The translations under genes and the position numbers were made by a program. A stretch of 64,000 bases of DNA from Deltaproteobacteria bacterium (lineage in GTDB: Bacteria > Myxococcota_C > UBA6777): positions 186,001-250,000 of the forward strand of contig SBHC01000005.1 in the NCBI GenBank assembly GCA_006226375.1, in the 5' to 3' direction. Below are positions 1 to 8,796 of this stretch, one piece after another. How positions within the stretch are numbered: the first letter of the stretch is position 1; every line of letters begins with the position of its first letter. Under the pieces are notes generated by a model that saw nothing but the letters and a program-made list of their open reading frames with translations, did no database searches and had not been told where the DNA came from.

Positions 1-1
1 C

Positions 2-691
2 GAGATTAGCCTCCGTCGCGCGCTCGGACCCGAAGGTGACAATGTTATCTACCAAGATCGTCAGATCCATGTGGCAGGTTGGGCGAAGCGTTTTGGCTTC
101 CGCACCGAGCAGCTCGAAACCAAGGTGAAGTTGTTGTCGGGTGGAGAGAGGGCTCGTATCGCCATCGCCACGCTGATGCGGCAACCCGCCGACGTCTTAC
201 TTCTTGACGAACCGACCAACGACCTCGACATCGAAACCCTCGAAGTGTTGGAGCAAAACCTCCTCGATTTCCCCGGAGCCTTGGTCCTTGTCACTCACGA
301 TCGCTTCCTCCTCGATCGAGTGTGCCAAGTGGTTCTTGCCCTTGACCCAGAGGAAGACGCCACGTTCGTCGCCGACCACCACCAATGGCAAGACCTCAAA
401 CGTGAACGCCAACGCGCCAAACGCAAAGAAACCAAGCCCCCGGCAGCGCAGCACAAACCAAAGAAAAAGAAGAAGCTCTCGTACCACGAGCAGCGCGAAT
501 GGGACCAGATCGAAGAGAACATCATGGAAGCGGAGATGGCGCTCGAAGAATGCCAGGCCAACATGGAAGATCCAGACGTTGTGTCGGATCCTTCCAAGCT
601 CCAAGAAGCCTACGCTGCGATGCAAGCGGCCCAAAAGGAAGTGGAAACCCTCTACGCCCGATGGGCAGAGTTGGAAGCCAAACAAGAGTAG
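2..691 (+). CDS. uup: ABC-F ATPase, Uup type (3' part only)
   Basis: The reading frame is open from the window edge, so the true start lies to the left. What remains is the second ATP-binding cassette of an ABC-F protein: a signature motif LSGGER followed by Walker B with the ABC-F form LLLDEPTNDLDI and the switch His in VTHDRF. After the cassette comes a Lys-rich stretch (KPKKKKK) and then a helical C-terminal domain of about 70 residues that looks like the coiled-coil domain of Uup, which separates it from EttA and most resistance ABC-F proteins. Uup proteins are soluble ribosome- or DNA-junction-associated ATPases without membrane segments; which substrate applies here cannot be told. Its 3' end nearly touches the convergent membrane-protein gene at 693. 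Confidence 0.9.
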   Translation, partial: EISLRRALGPEGDNVIYQDRQIHVAGWAKRFGFRTEQLETKVKLLSGGERARIAIATLMRQPADVLLLDEPTNDLDIETLEVLEQNLLDFPGALVLVTHDRFLLDRVCQVVLALDPEEDATFVADHHQWQDLKRERQRAKRKETKPPAAQHKPKKKKKLSYHEQREWDQIEENIMEAEMALEECQANMEDPDVVSDPSKLQEAYAAMQAAQKEVETLYARWAELEAKQE

Positions 692-692
692 G

Positions 693-1388
693 TCAGACAG
701 GTTGGGGGATTTGCTTGGGGCCTTTCTGCTGGAATTGAGCGATCACTGCGACAAGAACGATCACGCCCCAGAAGCCCTCGAAGATGTGGAAGTTGAAGTT
801 GCGGGGGAGCACCTTGAAGTGAAGGGCAAGGGTGAAAAGAGCCACACCCAAGAGGTAACCACCGGCAATCGCAGTGGCGAGAATGAGAGTCGGTCGCTGG
901 AGCAAGAAGGCCATAAACCCGCCTGCGGCAAACCCAGCAACCAAGGCAAGCCAACCGTAAGGCTTCGGAACGACCGGAACGATCGGGTGTAGCGCAAGAG
1001 CCAAGGCGCCACCGCCGAGCAAGAAGGTGAAGAAGTGGAACAGACGCGGCGCGGTTAAGCCTCCGACCAGCCCCAGAACCACAACCATTGAGATTTGAAA
1101 GTACACATGATTGTCCGCCTGAATCGGCAAAACATCCATCAAGTAAAACGCGAGCGCACCGCCCACACAAGCACCCAGGCAGGCCAGGCTCCACTTGTAG
1201 ATCCGATACCCAAAGAACGCGTAGATCGCACCACAAAGCGCGATCGCTGCTGTCGTAATGAGGAAGGTCTCTGCGTTGGTTTGGGTGAGTCGCTCAAAGC
1301 TACCTGACAGCTTGACGAACATTTTCTGTGCCTGCATCAATTGCATCGTCAGTCCGTCCATAAGTTGAGAAAGAGTTGGAGTTGACAT
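693..1388 (-). CDS. Multi-pass membrane protein, DUF4203-like
   Basis: The 231-residue product starts with about 45 polar residues and continues with six or seven hydrophobic helices rich in Gly and Ala, ending in a short polar tail (GPKQIPQPV). The glycine-rich helices with interspersed FF/YR pairs recall the DUF4203/TMEM198-type fold, but this is a likeness judged by eye. No catalytic motif is visible and no function can be proposed. The ribosome-binding site is weak, so the ATG at 1388 is chosen only because it is the first in frame. The gene is convergent with uup (1 bp between stop codons) and is the last gene of the leftward block. Confidence 0.65.
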   Translation of the reverse strand: MSTPTLSQLMDGLTMQLMQAQKMFVKLSGSFERLTQTNAETFLITTAAIALCGAIYAFFGYRIYKWSLACLGACVGGALAFYLMDVLPIQADNHVYFQISMVVVLGLVGGLTAPRLFHFFTFLLGGGALALALHPIVPVVPKPYGWLALVAGFAAGGFMAFLLQRPTLILATAIAGGYLLGVALFTLALHFKVLPRNFNFHIFEGFWGVIVLVAVIAQFQQKGPKQIPQPV

Positions 1389-1551
1389 CGAAACGCTCGC
1401 TCATTGTAAGAAGATCGGTTCAGACAGGCAAAAAAACGGACCACTCTACCGCAAGGAGGTCTCGCTTGATGAAACAGACGCTCGGAGTGTGGAACTGAAT
1501 GCGTGGGATGAGAGAAGAGATTCAGGTGGAAAGCGTTTGTGTTCGGACGCT

Positions 1552-2073
1552 CTAGCGAATACGGAAACGGTGTCGAGCAAGAACAGTCACGCGGTAGGTT
1601 CGGCCGTAGCGACGGACCACAGTGGCACGTAACTCATAGCGTCCTGGCTTCAACTTCTTGTTCTGAAACTGAAGGGGAGTCACGAACAATTGGAGCTTTC
1701 CGTTCTGCACACGAACTTGCTGTGAGTCGAGGTGCTTGTGTTTGCCCCGCTTGTACAACACGAAGTTCACCACGCCTGTGCGGTAAGCCTTCTTCAACAC
1801 CAACAACGCGTTCATCTGCACAGTTCCCCGGCTAACGCGAACTGGATTGCGGCGGCTGTGCTTGCGACCCAAACGAATGAAAGACCCGATGCTATCGCCC
1901 GAGGTCGGAAACCGCGAGCTGGCCGCGAACAAAAACCCTCCTTTTCGATACTTTATAACGGTGCGTCGTTTGGCTTCTGCCTCTTGGGTGGGAAAGAAGC
2001 CCATCCAACCCAGACCAAAGGCCAAGGTCAACAGAGAAACAACAACTCTTCGAGAAGGAACGAATTTGTTCAT
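1552..2073 (-). CDS. Exported basic protein of unknown function
   Basis: The 173-residue product has a clear Sec signal peptide: Arg-rich n-region (PSRRVVV), hydrophobic core (LLTLAFGLGWMGFF) and a probable cleavage after an AEA motif near residue 34. The mature part is very basic (many Arg, Lys and Tyr) and ends in what looks like an all-beta domain with the phrase LKPGRYELRATV, reminiscent of immunoglobulin-like or macroglobulin-type extracellular modules. A strong ribosome-binding site (AGGAG, 7 nt upstream) supports the ATG at 2073. It follows the DUF3108-like gene by about 50 bp and probably shares its transcript. No family can be named. Confidence 0.7.
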   Translation of the reverse strand: MNKFVPSRRVVVSLLTLAFGLGWMGFFPTQEAEAKRRTVIKYRKGGFLFAASSRFPTSGDSIGSFIRLGRKHSRRNPVRVSRGTVQMNALLVLKKAYRTGVVNFVLYKRGKHKHLDSQQVRVQNGKLQLFVTPLQFQNKKLKPGRYELRATVVRRYGRTYRVTVLARHRFRIR

Positions 2074-2122
2074 GGTGGTCTCCTGAGATGCCGCAGTCAG
2101 AACCTTCGGCCAGAAGAAGGAA

Positions 2123-3010
2123 TTAGAAGTCAGAGAGAAATCCCCATCGTCCTTTGCGACTGCGGTGGTTTTGTCGATTCAGCGTCCGGCTGTGGTAGTT
2201 GCGTCGGTACGATGTAAGCTCAGCCTTCGCCGTACCAATGCGGGGGACATGGCCAATGATGCGCAAGGGCAAGCGATGTTGGTCGTCGCTCAACCAGATC
2301 CGGACTCTGCGCTTCATGTGGGGACGTCGGATGTACCATGTTAAGGCTTCCACTTCAATCGCGCGACGCTTACCGATAGCTGTCAAGATCCGGGTTTTGC
2401 GAAGGAATCGACCTTGGACGCCCCACACTTTTCCGAGCACGAACACGTGGAAGTTGTAGCGTTTGCCTTTCTCGTAGGGAAGAAAACGAGCGTGATACAA
2501 GGCGCTGACAAGGTTTCGTGTGTTCTTGGGCACGCGATACCGACGACGCCAGGGGCGCCACACGGGGCCGCGCTTGTTGGCGTAGGTTCGGACTGCGAGA
2601 GTTACGGTACCCTTTTTCCCTTGTTTCTTGAAGTGGATTCGACGCAACTGCTTAAGACCTGCTTGATCCACGTCCAGACGGTAGCGGAAGTCACCGTCGG
2701 AGTACAAAGGAAACCAACTGGAAAAGATATTGTTAACCTTGTGAATTTTGTCGAAGAATGTGTTCGTTCGGGCTTTAATCATCGCGTGAAGATGAGTGTC
2801 TTGGCCCTTTTGCTTTACCTTTCGCACAAGAAAGCTGCTGGTCCCGCCTTCCACACCGGCAACTGAGGCTTTCATTTGAATCAGTTCGCCTGCTTGAATG
2901 GCAGCCTTGAGACGTGGCGCACGAGACGCCGAACGTCCAGCCTCCACAGTAGAGAGAAGGGCAGCGCCACAGAAAGTGATGGTTCCCAAAAGTAGAATGA
3001 TGCGTTTCAT
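2123..3010 (-). CDS. Exported DUF3108-like protein
   Basis: The 295-residue product opens with a signal peptide (MKRIILLLGTITFCGAALL, cleavage near VEAG). The body has the order of elements seen in DUF3108 proteins: an early beta-rich part with 'Y..FDKIHKV', a central segment on coloured conversion of lengths (SWFPLYSDGDF), and the late sentence 'RVRIWLSDDQHRLPLRI', which is the most recognisable family mark. DUF3108 proteins are periplasmic and of unknown activity. The C-terminal 40 residues are Arg/Asn-rich and probably disordered. An AGG-type ribosome-binding site precedes the ATG at 3010. It is upstream of, and likely co-transcribed with, the basic exported protein at 1552-2073. Confidence 0.75.
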   Translation of the reverse strand: MKRIILLLGTITFCGAALLSTVEAGRSASRAPRLKAAIQAGELIQMKASVAGVEGGTSSFLVRKVKQKGQDTHLHAMIKARTNTFFDKIHKVNNIFSSWFPLYSDGDFRYRLDVDQAGLKQLRRIHFKKQGKKGTVTLAVRTYANKRGPVWRPWRRRYRVPKNTRNLVSALYHARFLPYEKGKRYNFHVFVLGKVWGVQGRFLRKTRILTAIGKRRAIEVEALTWYIRRPHMKRRVRIWLSDDQHRLPLRIIGHVPRIGTAKAELTSYRRNYHSRTLNRQNHRSRKGRWGFLSDF

Positions 3011-3392
3011 ACGAGCCTCCGCGTCTGTCCAGCAGGGCCAAGCCCTTAGGATTAGGGTACGCTCCCTTCACTGCAAACCCAGTGCCACATTGTGAAAAAG
3101 ATGACTGTTGCAGGGATTGTCCCTCTACACCTGTTTCGGGATCGCAGCCAAAGCCGGGACCCAAAGCCTAGACAAGGAATTCAGGTAGAGGTTCCCAGAA
3201 GGAGACAAAGAGTCACTTTGGATGGAGCACAATGGAGGAAGATCCCACGGTGTTGGAAGTCTGTTGCACCACTCTCCATGGATAAGCAGACCTCCTACAA
3301 GATAGACCCCACTCCATCCAAGCGCAACAGGTAGAGGCGATTTGAGAAAAAAAGAAAACAGGGAGAATTCAGGAAGATGCAGAAGGAGAGGC
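3011..3392. other. Intergenic stretch without a gene
   Basis: The 382 bases between the sigma-factor stop and the DUF3108-like start hold only short unconvincing reading frames. Read on the minus strand the first 60 bases after the sigma-factor stop end in a T-rich run near 3345-3360 without a good preceding stem, so a terminator there is only possible. The remainder should carry the promoter of the 3010 gene, but I could not pick a convincing -35/-10 pair. Confidence 0.4.
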
Positions 3393-4649
3393 TCAGTCGG
3401 GGGCACCGGGGATGAAGTCAAAGGCTTCCAGGTCGGGGAGTTCGCGTTGGAGATACTCACGGAATCGTCGGATCATCTCTTTTTCAATCTGACGCGCGCG
3501 CTCGCGTGTCACACCGAAGATATCGCCGACTTCCTGAAGAGTCATAGGCTCGTCTGCGGTCAATCGTTTCTCCCACAGCACGCGCTCTCGATCCTTGAGC
3601 GTTTCCGCGAAGATGTCCATGTGGTAACGAATCTGCTCGCGCAAGTCACTGCCAATCACCAGGTCTTCCGCGTCAACATCACCGCTGGCCATCAAGTCAC
3701 CGATGGTACTCTTTTGGTCGTCGCCCACAGGCAAGTCCAGCGAGAGGTCGGAGCGAGAGAGACGCTGCTCCATCTCGTTGACATCCTCGACGCGAACATC
3801 AAGACGCTCTGCCAGCAACGCAGGAGAAGGCTTAAACCCAAGCGACTCCAGCTTCTCTTTCTCTTTGCGGAGATTGAAGAACAGCTTTCGCTGGGCTTGT
3901 GTGGTGCCGATTTTCACCAGCCGTGCGTTGTTCACCAGATACTTCAAGATGTAAGCACGAATCCACCACTGTGCGTACGACGACAAGCGAATACCACGGT
4001 AGGGGTCAAACTTTTTGACCGCTTGCATCAACCCGACGTTCCCCTCCTGGATCAAGTCCAGAAGGTTCGCGACAGCGCTCTGGTACTCCATCGCAATCTT
4101 GACCACAAGTCGCAAGTTTGCGGTGGTCAGACGGAAGGCTAGGTCAGGGTCTTGGTTTTCCTGAAACTCCACGGCCATATCATACTCTTCTTCTGGAGTG
4201 AGAAGAGGATACTTACGGAGCTCCTTGAAGTACTGTTGAAGGAGGCTGAGTTGTGCTGTGCTGACCTCTTTCGAGGCAGCCTTAACAGGAAGGTTGGAGG
4301 AACCTTTGGACTTGGAAGAGCCAGAAGAGACGTCCACCACATCAGCGTCGTCCCCAACGAGGACCTCAGCGTTTGCATTGGATTCAATGATTTCAGCTTC
4401 ATCATCGTCATCGAGAATCTCAGCTTCGACTTCCTCGCCCTCAATCACCTCTTCTGCTTCGAGAACGACTGCTTCTTGCTCGTCGTCTGCGTCGATGACA
4501 ATCTCTGGACCTTCGATGGTTTCACCCTCCACAATTTCAGCTTCAGCGACCTCGGCGGAAGAGTCTGCTGCGTTCGTTTTGGACGCATGGGTCTCTTCTT
4601 TGCCTTGGTTTGGACGGCGTTGCCGTTTTTTTGTATTGGTAGTCGCCAT
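3393..4649 (-). CDS. rpoH: RpoH-type RNA polymerase sigma factor with acidic N-terminal extension
   Basis: Residues about 134-415 form a group 2/3 sigma-70 factor: region 2 (DLIQEGNVGLMQAVKKFDP, then SYAQWWIRAYI for -10 recognition), region 3 and a region-4 helix-turn-helix (LQEVGDIFGVTRERARQIE). The segment QRKLFFNLRK corresponds to the 'RpoH box', the diagnostic mark of sigma-32 proteins, so heat-shock control is the best guess; in myxobacteria several developmental sigma factors (SigB/SigC type) belong to the same branch. The first 130 residues are unusual: a short basic head, then about 80 residues dominated by Glu, Asp, Val and Ile, then a Ser/Lys linker. E. coli RpoH has about 284 residues, so 418 here is explained by this extension. 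Likely clients in the window include hslVU (57.7 kb). Confidence 0.88.
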   Translation of the reverse strand: MATTNTKKRQRRPNQGKEETHASKTNAADSSAEVAEAEIVEGETIEGPEIVIDADDEQEAVVLEAEEVIEGEEVEAEILDDDDEAEIIESNANAEVLVGDDADVVDVSSGSSKSKGSSNLPVKAASKEVSTAQLSLLQQYFKELRKYPLLTPEEEYDMAVEFQENQDPDLAFRLTTANLRLVVKIAMEYQSAVANLLDLIQEGNVGLMQAVKKFDPYRGIRLSSYAQWWIRAYILKYLVNNARLVKIGTTQAQRKLFFNLRKEKEKLESLGFKPSPALLAERLDVRVEDVNEMEQRLSRSDLSLDLPVGDDQKSTIGDLMASGDVDAEDLVIGSDLREQIRYHMDIFAETLKDRERVLWEKRLTADEPMTLQEVGDIFGVTRERARQIEKEMIRRFREYLQRELPDLEAFDFIPGAPD

Positions 4650-4741
4650 TCCTCACACCCCGAATTGCAGAGCATTGACACCCTGGCTATCTAACAGTTA
4701 CCTCGCAATGGAGGAGAGTAATAATCACGTATCGTGGGTTG

Positions 4742-6796
4742 TCAATCGCCCTTCATTTCTTCCAAGGTGGCCACCAACCTGTCACCCCAAACCTCAACAA
4801 TACGGTTGAGAATCGCGCTGTAGGTCGGCTCAAGTTGGCTTAGAAACTGTTCCATCGCGAGCACAAACTCTTGGAATTCATCCTTCAAGATGGTTTGTTT
4901 GGATGCGAACCTTCCGATTTCTTCGTGCAACACGCGCCATGCGGCTTCTATTCCTCGGGCTTCTTGGTGTTGTTCCAGGCGCCGCTTCATCGCAGAAGAC
5001 AGCAAGGGAGACAGTATCCGAGAGCGTTGACTGGCCGACAACGAAGCGATTTGCTCTTGCAACAAGTCGCGAGCCTCGTCCAAAGACTCAAGCCTCTCAA
5101 TGTACTCACGGAACGGACTGCGGAGTTCGCCCAACAGCAGCTCGCGCTCTTTGCTTTCCAACATCAAGTAGGATTTCTGTTCGTCGGAGATCCCCAAGAA
5201 CTCGGCCGTTTCGTTCACATACTCTTCGTAGGTTTGGAACAGAGAGACTCCCACATCCCGGATGCTCTCACGAACCGAACGGCGCATCGGAGACAGGTCA
5301 AGAGTTTGAAGCACTTTCTTAATGCTTCGAGCCTCTAAGTCGTGGAAGGCCGCTCGAAGAGGTGCCCAGAACTCACGACGGACGGTGCTCAAGACCTCAA
5401 AGATCTTGAAGTCGTCACCTTCGAGTTCTTGGACGATCTCCTCAAACACAAGATCGGCGTCGAGAATCTCTGCTGTGGACAGAAGCTCGTCGCTGTCGTC
5501 TTCCTCTTGCTCAGGGGGAACAGAGTCTTCGTCTTCGGACGACGTGGTGCTTTCATCGGGAGCTTTCTCTTGCGCAACCTCAGCCACCGCAGAGTAGTCA
5601 GCTTCCATCACTGTATCGTCCACGCCCTTGGATTTGGGGCCTTCTCCTACCTCCAAGCCAGCCACACCTTCCAGTGAAGGTCGGGATGCCAAGGCTTTCT
5701 TCAGCTGCTCGTTCACCGAGATGGTAACAGAGTCACTGGAAGACGGTAGCACCGCAGAGATTGCATCCAATGCCTCTTGTGTACGACCAACTTCTTGCTT
5801 CTCCTCCAAGAAGGATGGCTCGTCAGATGGAGAGCCCTCAACAGTTGCATCGTTGGCTGAAACCTCACCAGCGAGCTTGTCAACTGACTCATCGTTCTCT
5901 GGAACTTCGTCAGCTGGAGACATAGCGGGTTCCGCGCTGGCTTCCATCTCTTCGACATCTTGAGACTCTTCTTTGGACTCCTCTTCTTTGGTAGCATCCG
6001 ATTCCACAGAGACCTGCTCTGTGACGGGAGAATCCTCGGCAACGGAGGTGTCTTCCTGGACCTCCGCTTCTTTGCCCTGGCCTTCGGCTTCCTTGGCCTC
6101 CGCCTCCATAGGCGCAGTTGGCTCATCAAGGTCCTTGAGCAATTCCTGATCGGTCTCTGTGTTGTCAGGAGGAGTTGGAGTCTCTTCAGTCGCAGGAGTC
6201 TCAGGCTCTTTCTCCGCTTCGGAATCCCCAAGAACGTCTTGGTTGGCCTCTTCTTTTGGCTCGTCTTCTTCCCCGCTGGGGGTTTTGTCCAACGCAGCCA
6301 CAGGAGAAGAAGGAGCTTCCTCAACAGCTTCTTTCAAAGGAGTTGGTGAAGAATCCTCCACAGGTTCAGCACGAACGAGGACTTCCTCCTCTCCGACGGA
6401 GACTTCCTCTACAACAGACGAAGCTTCAACAGACGCCGAGGCTACCGCTTCCTCTGCAACGGAAGAGACCTCTTGTTCGACTTGAGCAGGCGGTGTCTCG
6501 GGCTTAGCCTCGGAGAAAGGCTCTTCGTTCACTACAGAACTGGGGGCCTGTTCAACCTCTAAAGCAGCCACCACTTCTTTGGCAGCACCGACAGGCTCCA
6601 ACAAACGAGGGCTCCGTGCTGTTCCGCAATGCTTGCACTGCTGGGCGGAGGGTTGGACAAACTCTCCACACGTTTCACAGGCAGCAATCAGTTGGGGGTG
6701 AGTGACTGCTGCATCCGGCATCCACGACAGACAGTAGCGACACTTAATCGCGTCAGCGAGGATCGACTCCGCACAGAAGGGGCAGGTTTTGTTCAT
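4742..6796 (-). CDS. Double zinc-ribbon protein with long acidic linker and helical C-terminal domain
   Basis: I chose the ATG at 6796 (product starts MNKTCPFC) over the GTG at 6835 because the zinc ribbon begins immediately after it. Residues 4-21 and about 40-57 are two CX2CX10CX2C zinc ribbons. Residues about 70-440 are low complexity: Glu, Ser, Pro, Val, Ala with repeats of EEA/SVEE type, surely disordered and strongly acidic. The last 240 residues are predicted helical with repeated Glu/Arg/Leu patterns (for example ESKERELLLGELRSPFREYIERL) and may form a coiled-coil bundle. No enzyme motif is seen and the family is not recognised. It lies between the RpoH-like gene and pilB in the same direction, 160 bp after pilB's stop. 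Confidence 0.7.
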   Translation of the reverse strand: MNKTCPFCAESILADAIKCRYCLSWMPDAAVTHPQLIAACETCGEFVQPSAQQCKHCGTARSPRLLEPVGAAKEVVAALEVEQAPSSVVNEEPFSEAKPETPPAQVEQEVSSVAEEAVASASVEASSVVEEVSVGEEEVLVRAEPVEDSSPTPLKEAVEEAPSSPVAALDKTPSGEEDEPKEEANQDVLGDSEAEKEPETPATEETPTPPDNTETDQELLKDLDEPTAPMEAEAKEAEGQGKEAEVQEDTSVAEDSPVTEQVSVESDATKEEESKEESQDVEEMEASAEPAMSPADEVPENDESVDKLAGEVSANDATVEGSPSDEPSFLEEKQEVGRTQEALDAISAVLPSSSDSVTISVNEQLKKALASRPSLEGVAGLEVGEGPKSKGVDDTVMEADYSAVAEVAQEKAPDESTTSSEDEDSVPPEQEEDDSDELLSTAEILDADLVFEEIVQELEGDDFKIFEVLSTVRREFWAPLRAAFHDLEARSIKKVLQTLDLSPMRRSVRESIRDVGVSLFQTYEEYVNETAEFLGISDEQKSYLMLESKERELLLGELRSPFREYIERLESLDEARDLLQEQIASLSASQRSRILSPLLSSAMKRRLEQHQEARGIEAAWRVLHEEIGRFASKQTILKDEFQEFVLAMEQFLSQLEPTYSAILNRIVEVWGDRLVATLEEMKGD

Positions 6797-6996
6797 GATA
6801 TGCGCTCGCTCTAAGGGAAGTTGCAACGTTCGCACAGAGGCAAAACGGATTAAGTCATACCAGGTCTTGTTTGCGAAACCCCAAGCGTTTTAGGTGAGAC
6901 GGCTGTTCGGAATGAAGAAAGCAGGTGCTGGCCTCAGAGTGGGCAGAAAAAGAGAAGGAGGCAAAGAACCTTCGCTGTGAAGGTCCCACCCGTTCC

Positions 6997-8778
6997 TTAG
7001 AATTCGTCAGGAGCGGTGTTACGAACAACCTCAGCGACGGTGGTGAGGCCTTCTTTCAAGCGAGTCAGCGCGGACATACGCAGCGTACTCATCCCCAGAC
7101 GGATCGCGGTGGCTTTCAATTCGGAGTTGGAGGCCCCGGTCAAAACCATGTCCTTGAGTTCGTCGTACATGGGCATCGCTTCGTAGAACGCGATACGACC
7201 CTTGTACCCTGTTCCGTTGCAGATTTCGCAGCCTCCACCCACCATCACATCGAAGGTTCCAATTTCGTCTTCGGGAACCCCCATTTTCAAGAGGGTTTGA
7301 TCCGGCACATCCGCCACTTCTTTGCAGCCTTTGCAGATCCGGCGCCCGAGACGTTGGGCAAGAATCATGTTGGTCGCCGCAGTCACAAGGAAGGGTTCGA
7401 TACCCATGTTGAGCAGACGGTTGACGGTACTTGGAGCGTCGTTGGTGTGTAGCGTGGACAACACCAAGTGACCGGTGAGCGCAGCCTTGACCGCGATTTC
7501 GCCCGTTTCAAAGTCTCGAATCTCACCCACCATGATGATGTCGGGATCCTGACGAAGGAAGGAGCGTAGGGTTGCGGCAAAGTTCAAGCCAATGTCGTCG
7601 TGCTGCTGGACCTGGTTGATCCCTTCCAAGTTAAATTCGACGGGGTCTTCCGCGGTAGAGATGTTCACGCCAGGCTTGTTGAGGTCGGCGAGAGCGGAAT
7701 ACAGCGACGTTGTTTTCCCCGAACCTGTCGGACCAGTAACCAGAACCATACCGAAGGGACGACCGATTGATTCTTTGAAGTCTTGTAGCTGCTTTTCAAA
7801 GAAGCCCAGCTTCGTCATGTCGAGCTGAAGGTTCGATTTGTCGAGCAGACGGAGAACGGTTTTTTCTCCGAACAGACAGGGAAGAACGGACACACGGAAG
7901 TCCATCTCTTTGTCCCGACCGATGCGGAGCTTAATCCGACCATCCTGGGGCAGACGTCGTTCGGCGATGTCGAGTTTACTCATAACCTTGAGACGCGAGG
8001 TGATCGAGTTCTTCAGCTTGAAAGGAGGCTTCATGACCTCGTACAACACGCCGTCAATGCGATAACGAACCCGCATGCTCTTTTCGTAGGGCTCGATGTG
8101 AATATCGGAGGCACCTTTTCGAATGGCGTCCAACAAAATCAAGTTCACAAGACGGATAACGGGAGCGTCCTCAGCGGCTCGCTCCAGATCGAGAACGGTG
8201 GCTCCATCCGCCTCATCTTGAACGACATCGACTTCGTCTTCGTCGATTTCGTTCATAATTTCATCGTAGTCGATGCTGGGAATGGCGGAGCTGCCTTCTT
8301 CGTCTTGCTGGACTTCCTGGCCGTAGTATTGTTCGACCGCGCCCGCAAAGGAGCCCTCTGTGGTCACCACCACATCGATGTTGTAGCCCGTGATGAACTT
8401 GAGGTCATCGATGGCGTAAATGTTGGAGGGGTCGACCATAGCAACAATCAAGGTGTTCCCCACGCGGCTGAGTGGGATGGCCTGGTGTTTTTGCACCACA
8501 TCGACGGGAATCAGGGCGAGGACGTCTTCTTCGATCTCGAAGTCGGAGAGCGAAACCGCAGGAACCTTGTATTGGTTACTAAGAAAGCTCGCCAATTCGC
8601 TTTCGTCGATAAGACCTTGCTTGGCGAGGTGCTTCCCGAGACGTCCCCCTTCTTTCTTCTGGGACTCTTGGGCTTTTTTGACCTCGCTGGAGAGTGCCTT
8701 ATCGTCGCGTACCAGCAGAGCACCTGCACCCGAACGACGAAAACTGCTACGGGACGAACCGGATTTGTTGTCAGACAT
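6997..8778 (-). CDS. pilB: Type IV pilus extension ATPase, PilB/GspE family
   Basis: The 593-residue product has a Ser/Arg-rich head, an N-terminal MshEN domain (residues about 40-170) and the secretion-ATPase core. Walker A is GPTGSGKTT, followed by the Asp box (STAEDPVEF), Walker B (IIMVGEIRDFETGEIAVKA, split here as the VGEIRD motif) and the His box (HLVLSTLHTNDAPS). The late CX2C...CX2C pair (CKGC, CEIC) is the zinc site typical of GspE/PilB. The MshEN signature RLGxxLxxxG[LI]IxxxxLxxxLxxQ is fully kept from R46 to Q69, so c-di-GMP binding is plausible. PilB powers pilus extension at the inner membrane base. The gene is 18 bp after ribF's stop and probably on one transcript with it; no pilC, pilT or pilus genes are in the window. 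Confidence 0.92.
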   Translation of the reverse strand: MSDNKSGSSRSSFRRSGAGALLVRDDKALSSEVKKAQESQKKEGGRLGKHLAKQGLIDESELASFLSNQYKVPAVSLSDFEIEEDVLALIPVDVVQKHQAIPLSRVGNTLIVAMVDPSNIYAIDDLKFITGYNIDVVVTTEGSFAGAVEQYYGQEVQQDEEGSSAIPSIDYDEIMNEIDEDEVDVVQDEADGATVLDLERAAEDAPVIRLVNLILLDAIRKGASDIHIEPYEKSMRVRYRIDGVLYEVMKPPFKLKNSITSRLKVMSKLDIAERRLPQDGRIKLRIGRDKEMDFRVSVLPCLFGEKTVLRLLDKSNLQLDMTKLGFFEKQLQDFKESIGRPFGMVLVTGPTGSGKTTSLYSALADLNKPGVNISTAEDPVEFNLEGINQVQQHDDIGLNFAATLRSFLRQDPDIIMVGEIRDFETGEIAVKAALTGHLVLSTLHTNDAPSTVNRLLNMGIEPFLVTAATNMILAQRLGRRICKGCKEVADVPDQTLLKMGVPEDEIGTFDVMVGGGCEICNGTGYKGRIAFYEAMPMYDELKDMVLTGASNSELKATAIRLGMSTLRMSALTRLKEGLTTVAEVVRNTAPDEF

Positions 8779-8796
8779 ACTGATTCCCTCTTCTTG

